Assembly (NCBI GenBank): GCA_035560005.1
Contig: DATMAN010000079.1
Location: 1-43,934 of the forward strand
Origin: Burkholderiales bacterium
Lineage (GTDB): Bacteria; Pseudomonadota; Gammaproteobacteria; Burkholderiales; Eutrophovitaceae
DNA length: 43,934 bases
Reading direction: 5' to 3'
Numbering within the stretch: position 1 is the first letter of the stretch; each line of letters starts with the position of its first letter. Of this stretch, positions 34,883-43,582 are shown piece by piece. The position numbers and the translations under genes were made by a program. The notes beneath the pieces are model-generated. The model was not told where the DNA came from and searched no databases. It was given only the letters and a program-made list of their open reading frames with translations.

Positions 34883-35290
34883 ATGGACACGGTGCGCAAA
34901 GCCGATTACTTCTCGATGGAGGTTCCGAACAAGCCGGGCGAGGGCGCGCGCTGCCTGAAGGCCCTGAAGGAGGCGGGCGTGAACCTGCTCGCCTTCACCG
35001 GGTTCCCCGCGGGAAGGAAAGCGCAGATCGATTTCATCCCCGAGGATGCGGCGGCGCTCAAGGCCGCGGCGAAGAAGAACAAGTGGCGCCTCTCGGCGCG
35101 CAAGACGGTGTTTCTCGTGCAGGGCGACGACCGGCTGGGCGCGATCCATGACGTGGTCGCCAGGCTGGCCGAGAAGAAGATCGGGATCACCGCGCTCGAC
35201 GCGGTGAGCGCCGGGGCAGGCCGCTATGGCGCGATGTTCTGGGTCAAGCCGGCCGACGTCAACAAGGCGGCCAAGGCGCTCGGCATCTGA
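34883..35290 (+). CDS. Double ACT-like domain small protein
   Basis: 135 residues with two ACT-like beta-alpha-beta units: residues ~7-65 (YFSMEVPNKPGEGARCLKAL, AGVNLLAFTGFPAGRKAQID) and ~75-135 (TVFLVQGDDRLGAIHDVVARL, KKIGITALDAVSAGAGRYGA). ACT domains usually bind amino acids and regulate enzymes, but a freestanding pair of this kind has no known partner. It is transcribed alone from its own sigma70-like promoter, and the next gene is convergent. Amino-acid sensing is likely by family; what it regulates cannot be told. Confidence 0.85.
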   Translation: MDTVRKADYFSMEVPNKPGEGARCLKALKEAGVNLLAFTGFPAGRKAQIDFIPEDAAALKAAAKKNKWRLSARKTVFLVQGDDRLGAIHDVVARLAEKKIGITALDAVSAGAGRYGAMFWVKPADVNKAAKALGI

Positions 35291-35395
35291 CTGCGCCGCG
35301 GCTGTCAGCCAGCCCTCTTCAGCATCGCAGCGAACCCGGCGGCGGACGCGTCCCTGCGAGCCGTCTCGGGAAGGCGCTTGGCGCGGTGATCGGCT

Positions 35396-36265
35396 TCATG
35401 CGCGTTGCGCCTTCCTCGCCACAAACCGACCGCCGCCCAGCTTTCCTTCGGAGAACAGGCCGACGAAGAACGCATAGGTGCGGTCCCATTTGCGGTAGTG
35501 CTCCACTCCATACCTGCGCACGGTCTCGGATTGCAGACCCCGATACATCGCCAGGCGCTGCTTGAGGACCTCGGTCCAGAGTTCGCTCAGGTCCTCGCGG
35601 TGTTCGAGCCGGCAGCCGCGGCCTTCCAGCAGCGCGGCGTAACCGTCCAGGGTCTCGAGGACCGGGAAGGTCATTTCCCGCTTCAGGCGTTCCATTTCGG
35701 TGGCGGTGAGCCGGTCGCGTCGCAGGATGTCGGTGAAGGCGACCACTCCGCCGGGTTTCAGCACCCGCGCGCACTCGGCGACGAGCCTCGCCTTGTCGGG
35801 CACGTGGCACCACGCTTCCTGGCCGACGACAACATCGAAGGTCTCGTCCGCGAAGGGCATGTGCTGCGCATCGCCGTGCCGGAACGACACGAGACCGTCC
35901 AGGCCCACCATCCTCGTCAAGCGCTGCGCCGCGAGATGGCGGCTCTCGGTGAAGTCCAGCCCCACGACTCTGCAGCCGATGCGGTGCGCGAGGTAGCGCG
36001 CCGGTCCGCCCAGTCCGCTGCACACATCCAGTACCAGGTGGTGCGGCCCGATCCCCGCCCTTGCGGCGAGGACGTCGTTGGCTTCGATGCCGCCGAAATG
36101 ATCCTGATCGTGATCCTTCAGCACCTCTTCCGTCAGGCCTTCGAGCGACAGGCCGCGGCCGCGCAGCGTGTTGAGGATCTGCTCCTCGTTGATCGGGTGC
36201 GCGTCATAGAAGGCGACCACCGGGTCGCGCGAGCCTGCGCGGCCTGGTTGCGCTTCTGTGCTCAT
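35396..36265 (-). CDS. SAM-dependent methyltransferase (glycine-betaine/phosphoethanolamine-like class)
   Basis: 289-residue class I methyltransferase. Motif I is VLDVCSGLGGPARYLA (residues ~75-90), followed by VVGLDFTESRHLAAQRL (motif II acidic residue), GDAQHMPFADETFDVVVGQE (motif IV) and VLKPGGVVAFTDIL (motif VI). The N-terminal VVAFYDAHPINEEQIL and HDQDHFGGIEANDVLA recall sarcosine/dimethylglycine-type N-methyltransferases. A small-molecule amine or keto acid acceptor is plausible. It starts 6 nt behind the stop of a TPP-dependent decarboxylase gene, so both are cotranscribed. The enzyme may methylate the product of that decarboxylase, an inference only. Confidence 0.87.
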   Translation of the reverse strand: MSTEAQPGRAGSRDPVVAFYDAHPINEEQILNTLRGRGLSLEGLTEEVLKDHDQDHFGGIEANDVLAARAGIGPHHLVLDVCSGLGGPARYLAHRIGCRVVGLDFTESRHLAAQRLTRMVGLDGLVSFRHGDAQHMPFADETFDVVVGQEAWCHVPDKARLVAECARVLKPGGVVAFTDILRRDRLTATEMERLKREMTFPVLETLDGYAALLEGRGCRLEHREDLSELWTEVLKQRLAMYRGLQSETVRRYGVEHYRKWDRTYAFFVGLFSEGKLGGGRFVARKAQRA

Positions 36266-36271
36266 TGAGGC

Positions 36272-37957
36272 TCAGGCGCCAAACCCGTCCGCCACGCGCA
36301 CGTCGAGCAGCGACGGTTTCCGCGACGCGATGGCCGAGCGCAGCGCAGGCACCACTTCGGCGGGCTCGACGAGTCTTCGGGCGGGAACGCCCATGGACTG
36401 CGCGAGCGCGACGAAGTCGATCGCGGGATCGCGCAGGTCCATGCCGATGAAGCGGTCGGTCTTGCGAAACGAGACCAGCCGCTCCTTGAGTATCCGGTAA
36501 CTGCTGTTGTTGAGGATGAGATAAGTGATCGGGCGCTCGAGGTGGGCGGCGGTCCACAGCGCCTGGATGCTGTACATCGCGCTGCCGTCGCCGACCAGGG
36601 CGACGACCGGACGTTCGGGAAGGGCCAGACTGACCCCGACGGCGCCGGCCAGCGCGAACCCGATGCCGCCCGATGCGAGGCCGAAGTAGCACTTCGGGTC
36701 GCCAATGCGCAGATACGTCGGCAGCGAGAAAGCGGAGGACAGGCCCTCTTCCACCAGCACCGTTTCCTCGGGCAGCGTGTCCGACACGGTCATCATCAGC
36801 CAGCGTGGATCGATCGGGGTGGTGCCCGCGAGGCTGTGCACGTCTTCGCAGGCTTTCGCGCGCTTTGCGCTCCAATTGGTCTTTTCGGCTTCGGCGAGCC
36901 GCCGCGCCGCCCGTTCCTTCTGCACCGGGGATGCCCTGCGTTCGAGCACGGGCAGCAGCGCGCGCAACGTTTCGCGCACGTCGGCACGGATCGCCATCTC
37001 CGCCGGGTGATTCTTGCCCAGTTCCCAGTCGCGCTCGGAGACGTGAATGACCGGCAGCCCTTCGGGCAGCGCGTCGACCGGGTTGTGCACCGACATGCGC
37101 AGCAGGTCGGCACCGAGGCAGATCAGCAGGTCGTGCGGTTGCAGCAAGCTGCGCACTTGCGGCTGGCTGCGCGTGAGCCAGCCTGCGAACGCACGGTGCG
37201 CGGAGGGGAACGAAGCGCCGTAGGGCACCGTCTCCTGCCACACTGGAGCGCCCAGCATTTCGGCAAGCTGTGCCGCCTCCTCGAACGCGTCGCGCCGGGA
37301 CAGTTCGTGTCCGGCGATGATGACCGGATTGCGCGCGGCGAGCACTCGCCCGGCCAGCTTTTCCAGGGTCGCGTCGCCGGGTCGAACGTCCGCCGCCACC
37401 CGGGTCGGGCGGCCGAGATCGAGCGCGCGCTGCGCGTCGAGCACGTCGCCCGGCAGGCTCAGAAACACCGGGCCAGTCGGCGGGGTCAGCGCCACTTTCG
37501 CGGCGCGGCGCACGATGCGCGGCAGATCTTCCACGCGCGTGCACTCCACGGCCCACTTCACCAAGGGCTGCGCGATCGGAACCAGTGGATCGTACAGCAT
37601 GGGCTCCATCAACCCGTGGCCCTGCTCCTGCTGCCCCGCGGTCAGCAGCACCGGCGATCCGAAGAACCGGGCGTTGTAGAGCGCGCCCATCGCATTGCCC
37701 AGCCCCGGGGCGACATGCACGTTGGCGGCGGCCAGGCGACCCGACGCGCGGCCGTAGCCGTCGGCCATCGCCACGACGACGGCCTCCTGCAGTCCCAGCA
37801 CGTAGCGGATGTCGGACTGCGCGCCGAGCGCCTCCATGATGGCGAGCTCGGTCGTCCCCGGATTGCCGAACAGATACTCGATCCCCTCGGAGGCCAGCAG
37901 TTGAAGGAACGCGCTGCGGCCCGAGATCGAAACGTTTTGTTGCGCAGCCCTGTCCAT
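36272..37957 (-). CDS. TPP-dependent decarboxylase, benzoylformate decarboxylase/acetolactate synthase-like
   Basis: 561 residues with three domains: N-terminal pyrimidine domain (SEGIEYLFGNPGTTELAIME, then GLQEAVVVAMADGYGRASGR with the catalytic Glu), central domain (LAGRVLAARNPVIIAGHELS) and C-terminal PP domain with the TPP motif GDGSAMYSIQALW ending in LILNNSSYRILKERL. The HVAPGLGNAMGALYNAR stretch matches benzoylformate decarboxylase-type enzymes more than acetolactate synthase. The substrate is an aromatic or branched 2-oxo acid; carboligation cannot be excluded. The start at 37955-37957 gives MDRAAQQNVSISGRSAFLQ; the open frame upstream lacks family sequence. First gene of a two-gene operon with the methyltransferase. 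Confidence 0.9.
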   Translation of the reverse strand: MDRAAQQNVSISGRSAFLQLLASEGIEYLFGNPGTTELAIMEALGAQSDIRYVLGLQEAVVVAMADGYGRASGRLAAANVHVAPGLGNAMGALYNARFFGSPVLLTAGQQEQGHGLMEPMLYDPLVPIAQPLVKWAVECTRVEDLPRIVRRAAKVALTPPTGPVFLSLPGDVLDAQRALDLGRPTRVAADVRPGDATLEKLAGRVLAARNPVIIAGHELSRRDAFEEAAQLAEMLGAPVWQETVPYGASFPSAHRAFAGWLTRSQPQVRSLLQPHDLLICLGADLLRMSVHNPVDALPEGLPVIHVSERDWELGKNHPAEMAIRADVRETLRALLPVLERRASPVQKERAARRLAEAEKTNWSAKRAKACEDVHSLAGTTPIDPRWLMMTVSDTLPEETVLVEEGLSSAFSLPTYLRIGDPKCYFGLASGGIGFALAGAVGVSLALPERPVVALVGDGSAMYSIQALWTAAHLERPITYLILNNSSYRILKERLVSFRKTDRFIGMDLRDPAIDFVALAQSMGVPARRLVEPAEVVPALRSAIASRKPSLLDVRVADGFGA

Positions 37958-38098
37958 TGGATCGTCCGGTCTTGTCTCCTGGTTGGAAAAACGCCCGCCA
38001 CGCGTGGCGCTCGCCGGCACTTGGTCGCTTGTAATCTTAGCGTGCCGGCGCATCGGGACCGCCACTGCCTGCGCCGGCAGGTCGCCGGTGCTGGCACG

Positions 38099-38461
38099 TC
38101 ACCTCAATCTTGCCCCGCATTTCGGGCAGACCGTCGGGCTCATGAAGTCGGCCCGCGTGGGTCCCAACCCGCCGCACTTGTAGTCGGTGACGGTCTGGTA
38201 GGGCAAGGTCCCGCATTCCGGGCATCGGTACAGGCCGTTCAGTGCGCGCACGATCCGCACCGCGGTGAACGTGCACAGCACGGCGGCCGCGACCAGAAGC
38301 GCCCAAGTCAACTCGTCGCCCGCTCCGGCGGACCTCAAGATCAACACCGCGGCACAGGCCACCAGCACCGAGGCCGCGATCCACGGCCGGTTGGCAACCC
38401 ACACCGCCGCACGGCGCGACTCGAAACTCTTCAGCGGTGGAAACAGCGTGCCGGATCCCAT
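38099..38461 (-). CDS. Small membrane protein with C-terminal zinc ribbon
   Basis: 120 residues. After a short N-terminus come two or three membrane segments (NRPWIAASVLVACAAVLIL; LTWALLVAAAVLCTFTAVRI), then a cytoplasmic zinc ribbon: LYRCPECGTLPYQTVTDYKC, then VCPKCGARL, in all two CPxC pairs. I do not recognise the family. The ATG at 38459-38461 is 127 nt from the divergent ATG of the GGDEF-EAL protein, so they may share a promoter region. The frame remains open far upstream antisense to the GGDEF gene, but that part is a shadow. It could be a small regulatory membrane protein. Confidence 0.72.
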   Translation of the reverse strand: MGSGTLFPPLKSFESRRAAVWVANRPWIAASVLVACAAVLILRSAGAGDELTWALLVAAAVLCTFTAVRIVRALNGLYRCPECGTLPYQTVTDYKCGGLGPTRADFMSPTVCPKCGARLR

Positions 38462-38587
38462 TTGGCCAATCGTACGCCAATGGACTTGGCGGGTGCGCGC
38501 GGCCGTTCCCTGCAACAGAATGGCAAGCCCTTGGCGTCGAGAAGGAGTAAGCTGTCGCTCGCGAGGCGCCCGGACCGTCCGCTCTCG

Positions 38588-41527
38588 ATGAAAAAATCCA
38601 GGGCAAGCAAGCTCGCCCCATCGCCGACTCGCCCGCCTCGCCGAGGCCCTGCCAGTCGCGGCCCCCGTTTTGCCGACACCGATGTGCTCGCGCGCATGCT
38701 GGCGCTGACTTCCGACTGGTACTGGGAGCAGGACCGGAACTACCGATTCACCTTTCTCGCGGCCACCGGCGAGTCCGGCCTGCAGCACGTCGTGAACACC
38801 GCGCTGGGCAAGACGCGCCGCGAGATCGGCGGCGCCCGTACGCCGGAGCAGGTGTGGCGCGCGCACGAGGCGATCCTCGAGCGTCACGAGCCGTTCCGGG
38901 AGTTCGAGTTCGAAGCTGACGACGGATACGGCCGCTGGCGCTGGATCTCGGTGAGCGGGGAACCGGTGTTCTCGGCCAAAGGCCGGTTTCTCGGTTACCG
39001 CGGCATCGCACGCGAGATTACCAGCCGGAAGCTTTCCGAGGAGCAGGCGCGGGAAGCCGAGATCGCCCTGGCCCAGGCGGGCGCCGCGATCTTCTCCCAC
39101 GATCTGGAGGGAAAGATCCTGAGCTGGAGTCGCGGCGCCGAGCAACTGCTCGGATACTCGGTGGACGAGATGATCGGCAGGAACGCGCTCGAGGTTCTGA
39201 GCCCGGAGCGGGACCGGCCGGAGTTCCCCGAAATCCTGCATCGCATCCGCACCGCTGCGTCGCGCAGCTCCGAGCGCACCTTTGTCAGGAAGACCGGCGA
39301 GGAACTCGACGTCGAGGTCTGGGCTTATCCCTTTCTCGATCGCGAGGGCGTGCGCCGCGGCCAGGTGGTGATCGCGCGCGACATCTCGGCGAAGAAGAGG
39401 GCCGAGCGTGCACTCGCCGAGGCCGAAGCCCGGTTTCACAGTGTCGTCGAACTGGCGCCCGATGCGATCCTGGTGCACGACAACGGCAGGATCGAGTACG
39501 CGAACCGCGCCGCCGCGATGTTGTTCGCGGCGCCGAACCCGACCGACTTGATCGGGCGCGATTTCTACGAGTTCATCCACGAAGCGGATCGCGAAACGGT
39601 GCGCAGCCGCGTCAGCCACGCCCTGCGCGGCGGCGCAATCCCGGGCTATCCGATGCGGCGTATCGTGGCGATGAACGGCGAACTGCGCGTCGCCGAAGTC
39701 GGCGGCGCCGCGATCCAGCAGGGCGGGCGCCGGATGATCCTGGTCGTCGCGCGCGAAGCCACCGAACGCCACCTCGCCGAGCGGCGCTTGCGCGAAAGCG
39801 AGGAACGCTATCGCGCGCTGTTCGACGTCGCTTCCGATGCGATCGTGGTGTTCGACCTCGAGCGCAAACGCTTCGTCGACGCCAACGCGAATGCCGAGAG
39901 ACTGTTCGGGATGTCGCGCGAGGAGTTGCTGCGCACCGACCCCGTGAAGCTCAGCCCGCAGCGGCAGCCCGACGGCTCGCTGTCGGCCGAGCGCGCGTTC
40001 GATTACCTCGGCGAGGCGCTGAAAGGCGCGAAACCGGTCTTCGAGTGGACCCATCTGCATGCGTCCGGCCGCGAGATCTATTGCGAGATCCGCCTGGTGC
40101 GCATGCCTCCGTTCGACCGTCGGCTGATCCGCGGCAGCATCGTGGACATCACCGACAAGGTCATGGCGCGCCGCGCGCTGGAGGAAAAGGAGAGCCAGCT
40201 GCGCTACCTCGCCACGCACGACGCGCTGACCGGCCTGGCCAATCGGACGCTGCTCAACGAGCGTTTCCGGCGCGCCCTGGAGCGCGCGGAACGCTACAAG
40301 ACCCAGGTCGGCGTCCTGTTCCTGGATCTGGACCGCTTCAAGAACATCAACGACACGCTGGGTCACTACACCGGCGATCGCGTGCTGGAGGTGGTCGGCG
40401 AGCTGCTGCGTGCGTGCGTGCGCACGCCCGACACCGTGGCGCGCCATGGCGGCGACGAGTTCGTCGTGCTGGTCGAGGAGATGAGCGATCGCGAGGACGC
40501 CGAGCGGGTGGCGCGACGCATCATGCAGGCGCTGGCGGGAACATTGGTGGTCGACGGCCGGGAGACCTTCCTGCGCGCGAGCATCGGCATCGCGATCTTT
40601 CCGCATCACGGCCGCGATGCGGATGCGCTGATCCGTGCGGCCGACGAGGCGATGTACCTGGCCAAGCAGGCCGGGCGCAACAACTATCAGTTCTACGATC
40701 CCAGCATCTCGGTGCGCACCACGGAGCGCGTCCGGCTCGAAGGCGAGTTGCGCCGCGGGCTCATGCGCCAGGAATTGCGTCTGCACTATCAACCCAAGGT
40801 GCGCATGCGCGACGGGCGCGTCAGCGGTTTCGAGGCGCTGCTGCGCTGGGAACGGCCCGGTTTCGGACTGGTGTCGCCGGCCCAGTTCATCGCGCTGGCG
40901 GAGGAGACCGGGCTGATCGTCGAGATGGGTTACTGGGCGCTGCGCGAGGCGGTCCACCAGCTGCGCACCTGGCTGGACGAGGGTGTCGAAGTCCGGCCGG
41001 TGGCGATCAACTTCTCGCCCAGGGAATTTCTCGACCCCAACTTGGTGCGGCGCGTGCGCGAGATCCTCACCGAAGCGCGCATCGAGCCACGGCTGCTGCA
41101 ACTGGAAGTCACGGAGAACGTCACCATGGAGAACGAGAGCCGCTCGCGCAGCGTCATGCGCGAGCTGGTGGAGCTGGGTGTGAGCATCGCCATGGACGAC
41201 TTCGGCACCGGCTACTCCTCGCTTGCCAACATCATGAAGTTCCCGATCTCCACGCTGAAGATCGATCGTTCTTTCGTCAGCGGCATTCCCGAACACGCCG
41301 ACGCGGTCGCGGTGACCCAGGCGGTGATGGCGATGGGCAAGTCGCTCGGCTTGGAGGTGGTCGCGGAAGGCGTCGAGTCGAAAGAACAGGTGGACTTCCT
41401 GCTGTCGATCGGTTGCGAGACCGCGCAGGGCTACTACTTCAGCGCGCCGCTGCCCGCGGAGCAGGCGATACAACTGCTGCTCAATGGCGTGAAACCGGGC
41501 CAGCACCCCTCCGGCGCCGGTCTTTAG
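38588..41527 (+). CDS. Four-PAS GGDEF-EAL cyclic-di-GMP signalling protein
   Basis: 979 residues, no transmembrane helix visible. Four PAS-type sensor domains lie at about 35-150, 160-275, 285-405 and 410-535 (e.g. WYWEQDRNYRF; AGAAIFSHDLEGKILSWSRG; PDAILVHDNGRIEYANRAAA). They are followed by a GGDEF domain (~545-705) and an EAL domain (~720-965). The active-site motif GGDEF is intact at 621-625 with an RxxD inhibitory site (RTPD, 612-615) five residues upstream. EAL is intact at 749-751, with DDFGTGYSS (870-878) and AEGVE. Both c-di-GMP synthesis and hydrolysis are therefore possible, with signals sensed by PAS domains (haem, FAD or small molecules, unknown). It overlaps the convergent methyltransferase gene by 4 nt. 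Confidence 0.95.
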   Translation: MKKSRASKLAPSPTRPPRRGPASRGPRFADTDVLARMLALTSDWYWEQDRNYRFTFLAATGESGLQHVVNTALGKTRREIGGARTPEQVWRAHEAILERHEPFREFEFEADDGYGRWRWISVSGEPVFSAKGRFLGYRGIAREITSRKLSEEQAREAEIALAQAGAAIFSHDLEGKILSWSRGAEQLLGYSVDEMIGRNALEVLSPERDRPEFPEILHRIRTAASRSSERTFVRKTGEELDVEVWAYPFLDREGVRRGQVVIARDISAKKRAERALAEAEARFHSVVELAPDAILVHDNGRIEYANRAAAMLFAAPNPTDLIGRDFYEFIHEADRETVRSRVSHALRGGAIPGYPMRRIVAMNGELRVAEVGGAAIQQGGRRMILVVAREATERHLAERRLRESEERYRALFDVASDAIVVFDLERKRFVDANANAERLFGMSREELLRTDPVKLSPQRQPDGSLSAERAFDYLGEALKGAKPVFEWTHLHASGREIYCEIRLVRMPPFDRRLIRGSIVDITDKVMARRALEEKESQLRYLATHDALTGLANRTLLNERFRRALERAERYKTQVGVLFLDLDRFKNINDTLGHYTGDRVLEVVGELLRACVRTPDTVARHGGDEFVVLVEEMSDREDAERVARRIMQALAGTLVVDGRETFLRASIGIAIFPHHGRDADALIRAADEAMYLAKQAGRNNYQFYDPSISVRTTERVRLEGELRRGLMRQELRLHYQPKVRMRDGRVSGFEALLRWERPGFGLVSPAQFIALAEETGLIVEMGYWALREAVHQLRTWLDEGVEVRPVAINFSPREFLDPNLVRRVREILTEARIEPRLLQLEVTENVTMENESRSRSVMRELVELGVSIAMDDFGTGYSSLANIMKFPISTLKIDRSFVSGIPEHADAVAVTQAVMAMGKSLGLEVVAEGVESKEQVDFLLSIGCETAQGYYFSAPLPAEQAIQLLLNGVKPGQHPSGAGL

Positions 41528-42096
41528 CGGCGCGCCCAGGCCTGCCAGCCGAAGGCGATCACCCAGAAGACGACCAGCGCCGCCAGGTTCTTCGGACCAT
41601 GGTTGCGGCGGAACAGATTCCAGTCCCAGGTCCACAGCGGCTCGCTGCGGAAGCGCGCGCCGGGCACAAAGCGGCCGACCGCGGCGCAGTAAGCCTCGTA
41701 CTCCGCGCCCAGCACGCCGCGCAGCAGCGCTTCTTCGCGCTTCACCCTGTTCACCATGTACAGGTAATAGACGACGGCGAACGCGGCGAGCAGCCACCAG
41801 GCCCCCAGCGCGAGCAGCGGGCCGAGCACGATGAGCAAGCGCCCGAGGTACATCGGGTTGCGCACCACGGCATAGGGACCCCGGCAGCACAAGCGCTGGT
41901 TCTTGTCCAGCGTGGCGAAACACCACAACTGGATCATCTCGCCGAGCATCGATACGGCGAATCCCGCCGGCATGAACGCCGGTTTCATCAGCGGGATGAT
42001 CGCGAGACCGACCGCGACGAAGATCGGCACGCGCACTCTGACCAGCAGCTTGCGCAGGCCGGGGTGATTGAACAACGAGTGAATGGCTTCGAGCAT
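41524..42096 (-). CDS. Isoprenylcysteine carboxyl methyltransferase-like (ICMT/PEMT) membrane protein
   Basis: 190 residues with about five membrane helices. The family signature GPYAVVRNPMYLGRLLIVLG and the later EEALLRGVLGAEYEAYCAAV (Y-x-x-Y-x-x-x-V-x-R-F-x-P type, ending RFVPGAR) mark the isoprenylcysteine/phospholipid methyltransferase family. Bacterial members methylate lipids or unknown acceptors with SAM. It lies 40 nt after a Kdo/RIO-like kinase gene on the same strand, suggesting a lipid or envelope-modification operon. Its stop overlaps the GGDEF-EAL stop by 4 nt in convergent orientation. Confidence 0.88.
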   Translation of the reverse strand: MLEAIHSLFNHPGLRKLLVRVRVPIFVAVGLAIIPLMKPAFMPAGFAVSMLGEMIQLWCFATLDKNQRLCCRGPYAVVRNPMYLGRLLIVLGPLLALGAWWLLAAFAVVYYLYMVNRVKREEALLRGVLGAEYEAYCAAVGRFVPGARFRSEPLWTWDWNLFRRNHGPKNLAALVVFWVIAFGWQAWARR

Positions 42097-42136
42097 GGCG
42101 GGTGTACGGTTGGAGCAGCCGCGGCAAGCGCGGAGC

Positions 42137-42793
42137 TTACTTCAGGCGCGGCAATCCCAGATAGCCGCGCAGGATCCAGAAACGGCGCCAGCGGTTCATC
42201 CGGGCCAGCACTGCGGCGCGCGCCTCACCCAGGGACTCAGGCTGGCTGCCGGCCCAGTGCTTGTACACTCCGGAGAGATCGAACAGCTCGATGAGCCGGC
42301 GCAGGCGGCGCGGCAGCCAGGCGGTGCCCACGTGCGACTGGAAGTCGATCAGCAGCGGGCGCCCCTCGTGGTCGACCAGGATGTTGCGCGCGTTGCGCAC
42401 GTCGAGGTGCACGATCCCGCGGGTATGCACCTCCTGCAACAGGCGTTCGAGCGCGGCGTAGAACTCCGCGGGCAGTCCGCCGCCTCCCGGCCGTGCGATC
42501 GATGTTCCCCGGACATAACGGTAGGCGAGCGCATGCCGGTCGAGCCGGAAAGCGCCTTGCGGGACTCCGCGCACGCCAGCCACACGACGCAGGCCGCGCA
42601 ACTCTCGAGCGGTCAGCAGGCGGCCGATCGTCTCGCGGACCAGGAAGTGGCGCGGCCGGAAATCCTTGACGACCCAGACTTCGCCGTCCTTGCGAAACAG
42701 ATACAGGATGGCGTTGGCCCAGCGGCCCCGGTTCAGGACTTCTTCGCGTCGCTGCGTGAATTCGGCGCGGGTAAACGGTTTGGTCGATTTCAA
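42137..42793 (-). CDS. Lipopolysaccharide kinase/RIO-like kinase family protein
   Basis: 218 residues with a minimal protein-kinase-like fold. The ATP-lysine candidate lies in EVWVVKDFRPRHFLVRE, with a helix C Glu in RETIGRLLTARE. The catalytic loop is seen as GIVHLDVRNARNILVD (HxDxxxxN), and the metal-binding Asp in PLLIDFQSHVG. This resembles the Kdo/WaaP/InaA family that phosphorylates LPS core sugars, and RIO-type kinases. LPS core modification is likely, but the target is unknown. First gene of an operon with the ICMT-like protein. The ATG at 42791-42793 is divergent from the HAD gene (142-nt gap). Confidence 0.86.
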   Translation of the reverse strand: MKSTKPFTRAEFTQRREEVLNRGRWANAILYLFRKDGEVWVVKDFRPRHFLVRETIGRLLTARELRGLRRVAGVRGVPQGAFRLDRHALAYRYVRGTSIARPGGGGLPAEFYAALERLLQEVHTRGIVHLDVRNARNILVDHEGRPLLIDFQSHVGTAWLPRRLRRLIELFDLSGVYKHWAGSQPESLGEARAAVLARMNRWRRFWILRGYLGLPRLK

Positions 42794-42935
42794 GAGACAA
42801 CCCCGTCCATTCGCAACGGGCGAGGCGGATGACCGGCGGATCGCCCGGACTCGAGGCGGCCCACATTATTGCACGAGGTTCGAGCCGATCCCGCAGCGGG
42901 TATAGAATTCGCGCTGCCCGAGAAGACCGAAAGCG

Positions 42936-43553
42936 ATGACGCGAACCGCGCACGACACGCTGCTCTTCGACCTGGGAGCGGTGCTGGTCGACTGGAATCC
43001 GCGGTACCTCTACCGCGAGTATTTCGGCGGCGATGTTGCCGCGATGGAGCGGTTTCTGTCGGAGGTGTGCTCGCCGGAGTGGATCCGGTCCATGGACGCG
43101 GGCAAACCGGTGCAACAGGCGATCGCGGAGCGCAGCCGTCGCTATCCCGCCTATGCCGGCCTGATCGCGCTGTGGGCAACCCACTGGGAGACCATGCTGC
43201 GCGGCGCACTCGACGAGACGGTCGATATCCTGGGCGAGCTGCGCGCGCGCGGTGCTCGGCTGTTCGCGCTGACCAACTGGTCGGCGGAAAACTTTCCCAT
43301 CGCGTTTCGCCGCTTCGACTTCTTGCGCTGGTTCGAGGACATCGTCGTATCGGGCGAGGTCGGGGTGGTCAAGCCGGACCCGCGCATCTATCGGCTGGCG
43401 ATCGAGCGCTGCCGTCTCAATCCTCCGCGCACGGTATTCATCGACGACAGCGCCGAGAACGTGGCCGGCGGCAGACGGGCGGGTCTGCACGCCCTGCATT
43501 TCCTCGGGCCGGCGCAACTGCGCTCGGACCTGCAATCCCTGGGATTGCTGTAA
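42936..43553 (+). CDS. HAD-family hydrolase (YihX-like)
   Basis: 205-residue haloacid dehalogenase-superfamily phosphatase. Motif I is LLFDLGAVLVDWN with nucleophile Asp11; the usual second Asp is replaced by Gly, as in YihX-type glucose-1-phosphatases and related HAD-IA enzymes. Motif II Thr is in ALTNWS, motif III Lys in GVVKPDPRIYR, and motif IV acidic pair in VFIDDSAENV. The cap lies between residues ~17 and 95. A sugar-phosphate or nucleotide-phosphate substrate is plausible. It is preceded by a TATAGAAT box at 42901 and is divergent from the kinase gene. The downstream gene is the truncated signal-peptide ORF, 29 nt away. Confidence 0.9.
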   Translation: MTRTAHDTLLFDLGAVLVDWNPRYLYREYFGGDVAAMERFLSEVCSPEWIRSMDAGKPVQQAIAERSRRYPAYAGLIALWATHWETMLRGALDETVDILGELRARGARLFALTNWSAENFPIAFRRFDFLRWFEDIVVSGEVGVVKPDPRIYRLAIERCRLNPPRTVFIDDSAENVAGGRRAGLHALHFLGPAQLRSDLQSLGLL

Positions 43554-43582
43554 CGATCCACGCACCCGGACCGCACCTGGGC

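Noticed and set aside
38462-42127. Very long open frame on the minus strand, opposite the GGDEF-EAL gene
   Set aside because: Its sequence is Arg/His/Asp/Gln-rich without domains, and it mirrors the codon pattern of the plus-strand gene. Only its last 120 codons (38099-38461) look coding, with their own start.
42870-42935. Full sigma70 promoter for the HAD gene
   Set aside because: Only the -10-like TATAGAAT (42901) is good; no -35 box at a proper distance, so it is mentioned only in the gene entry.
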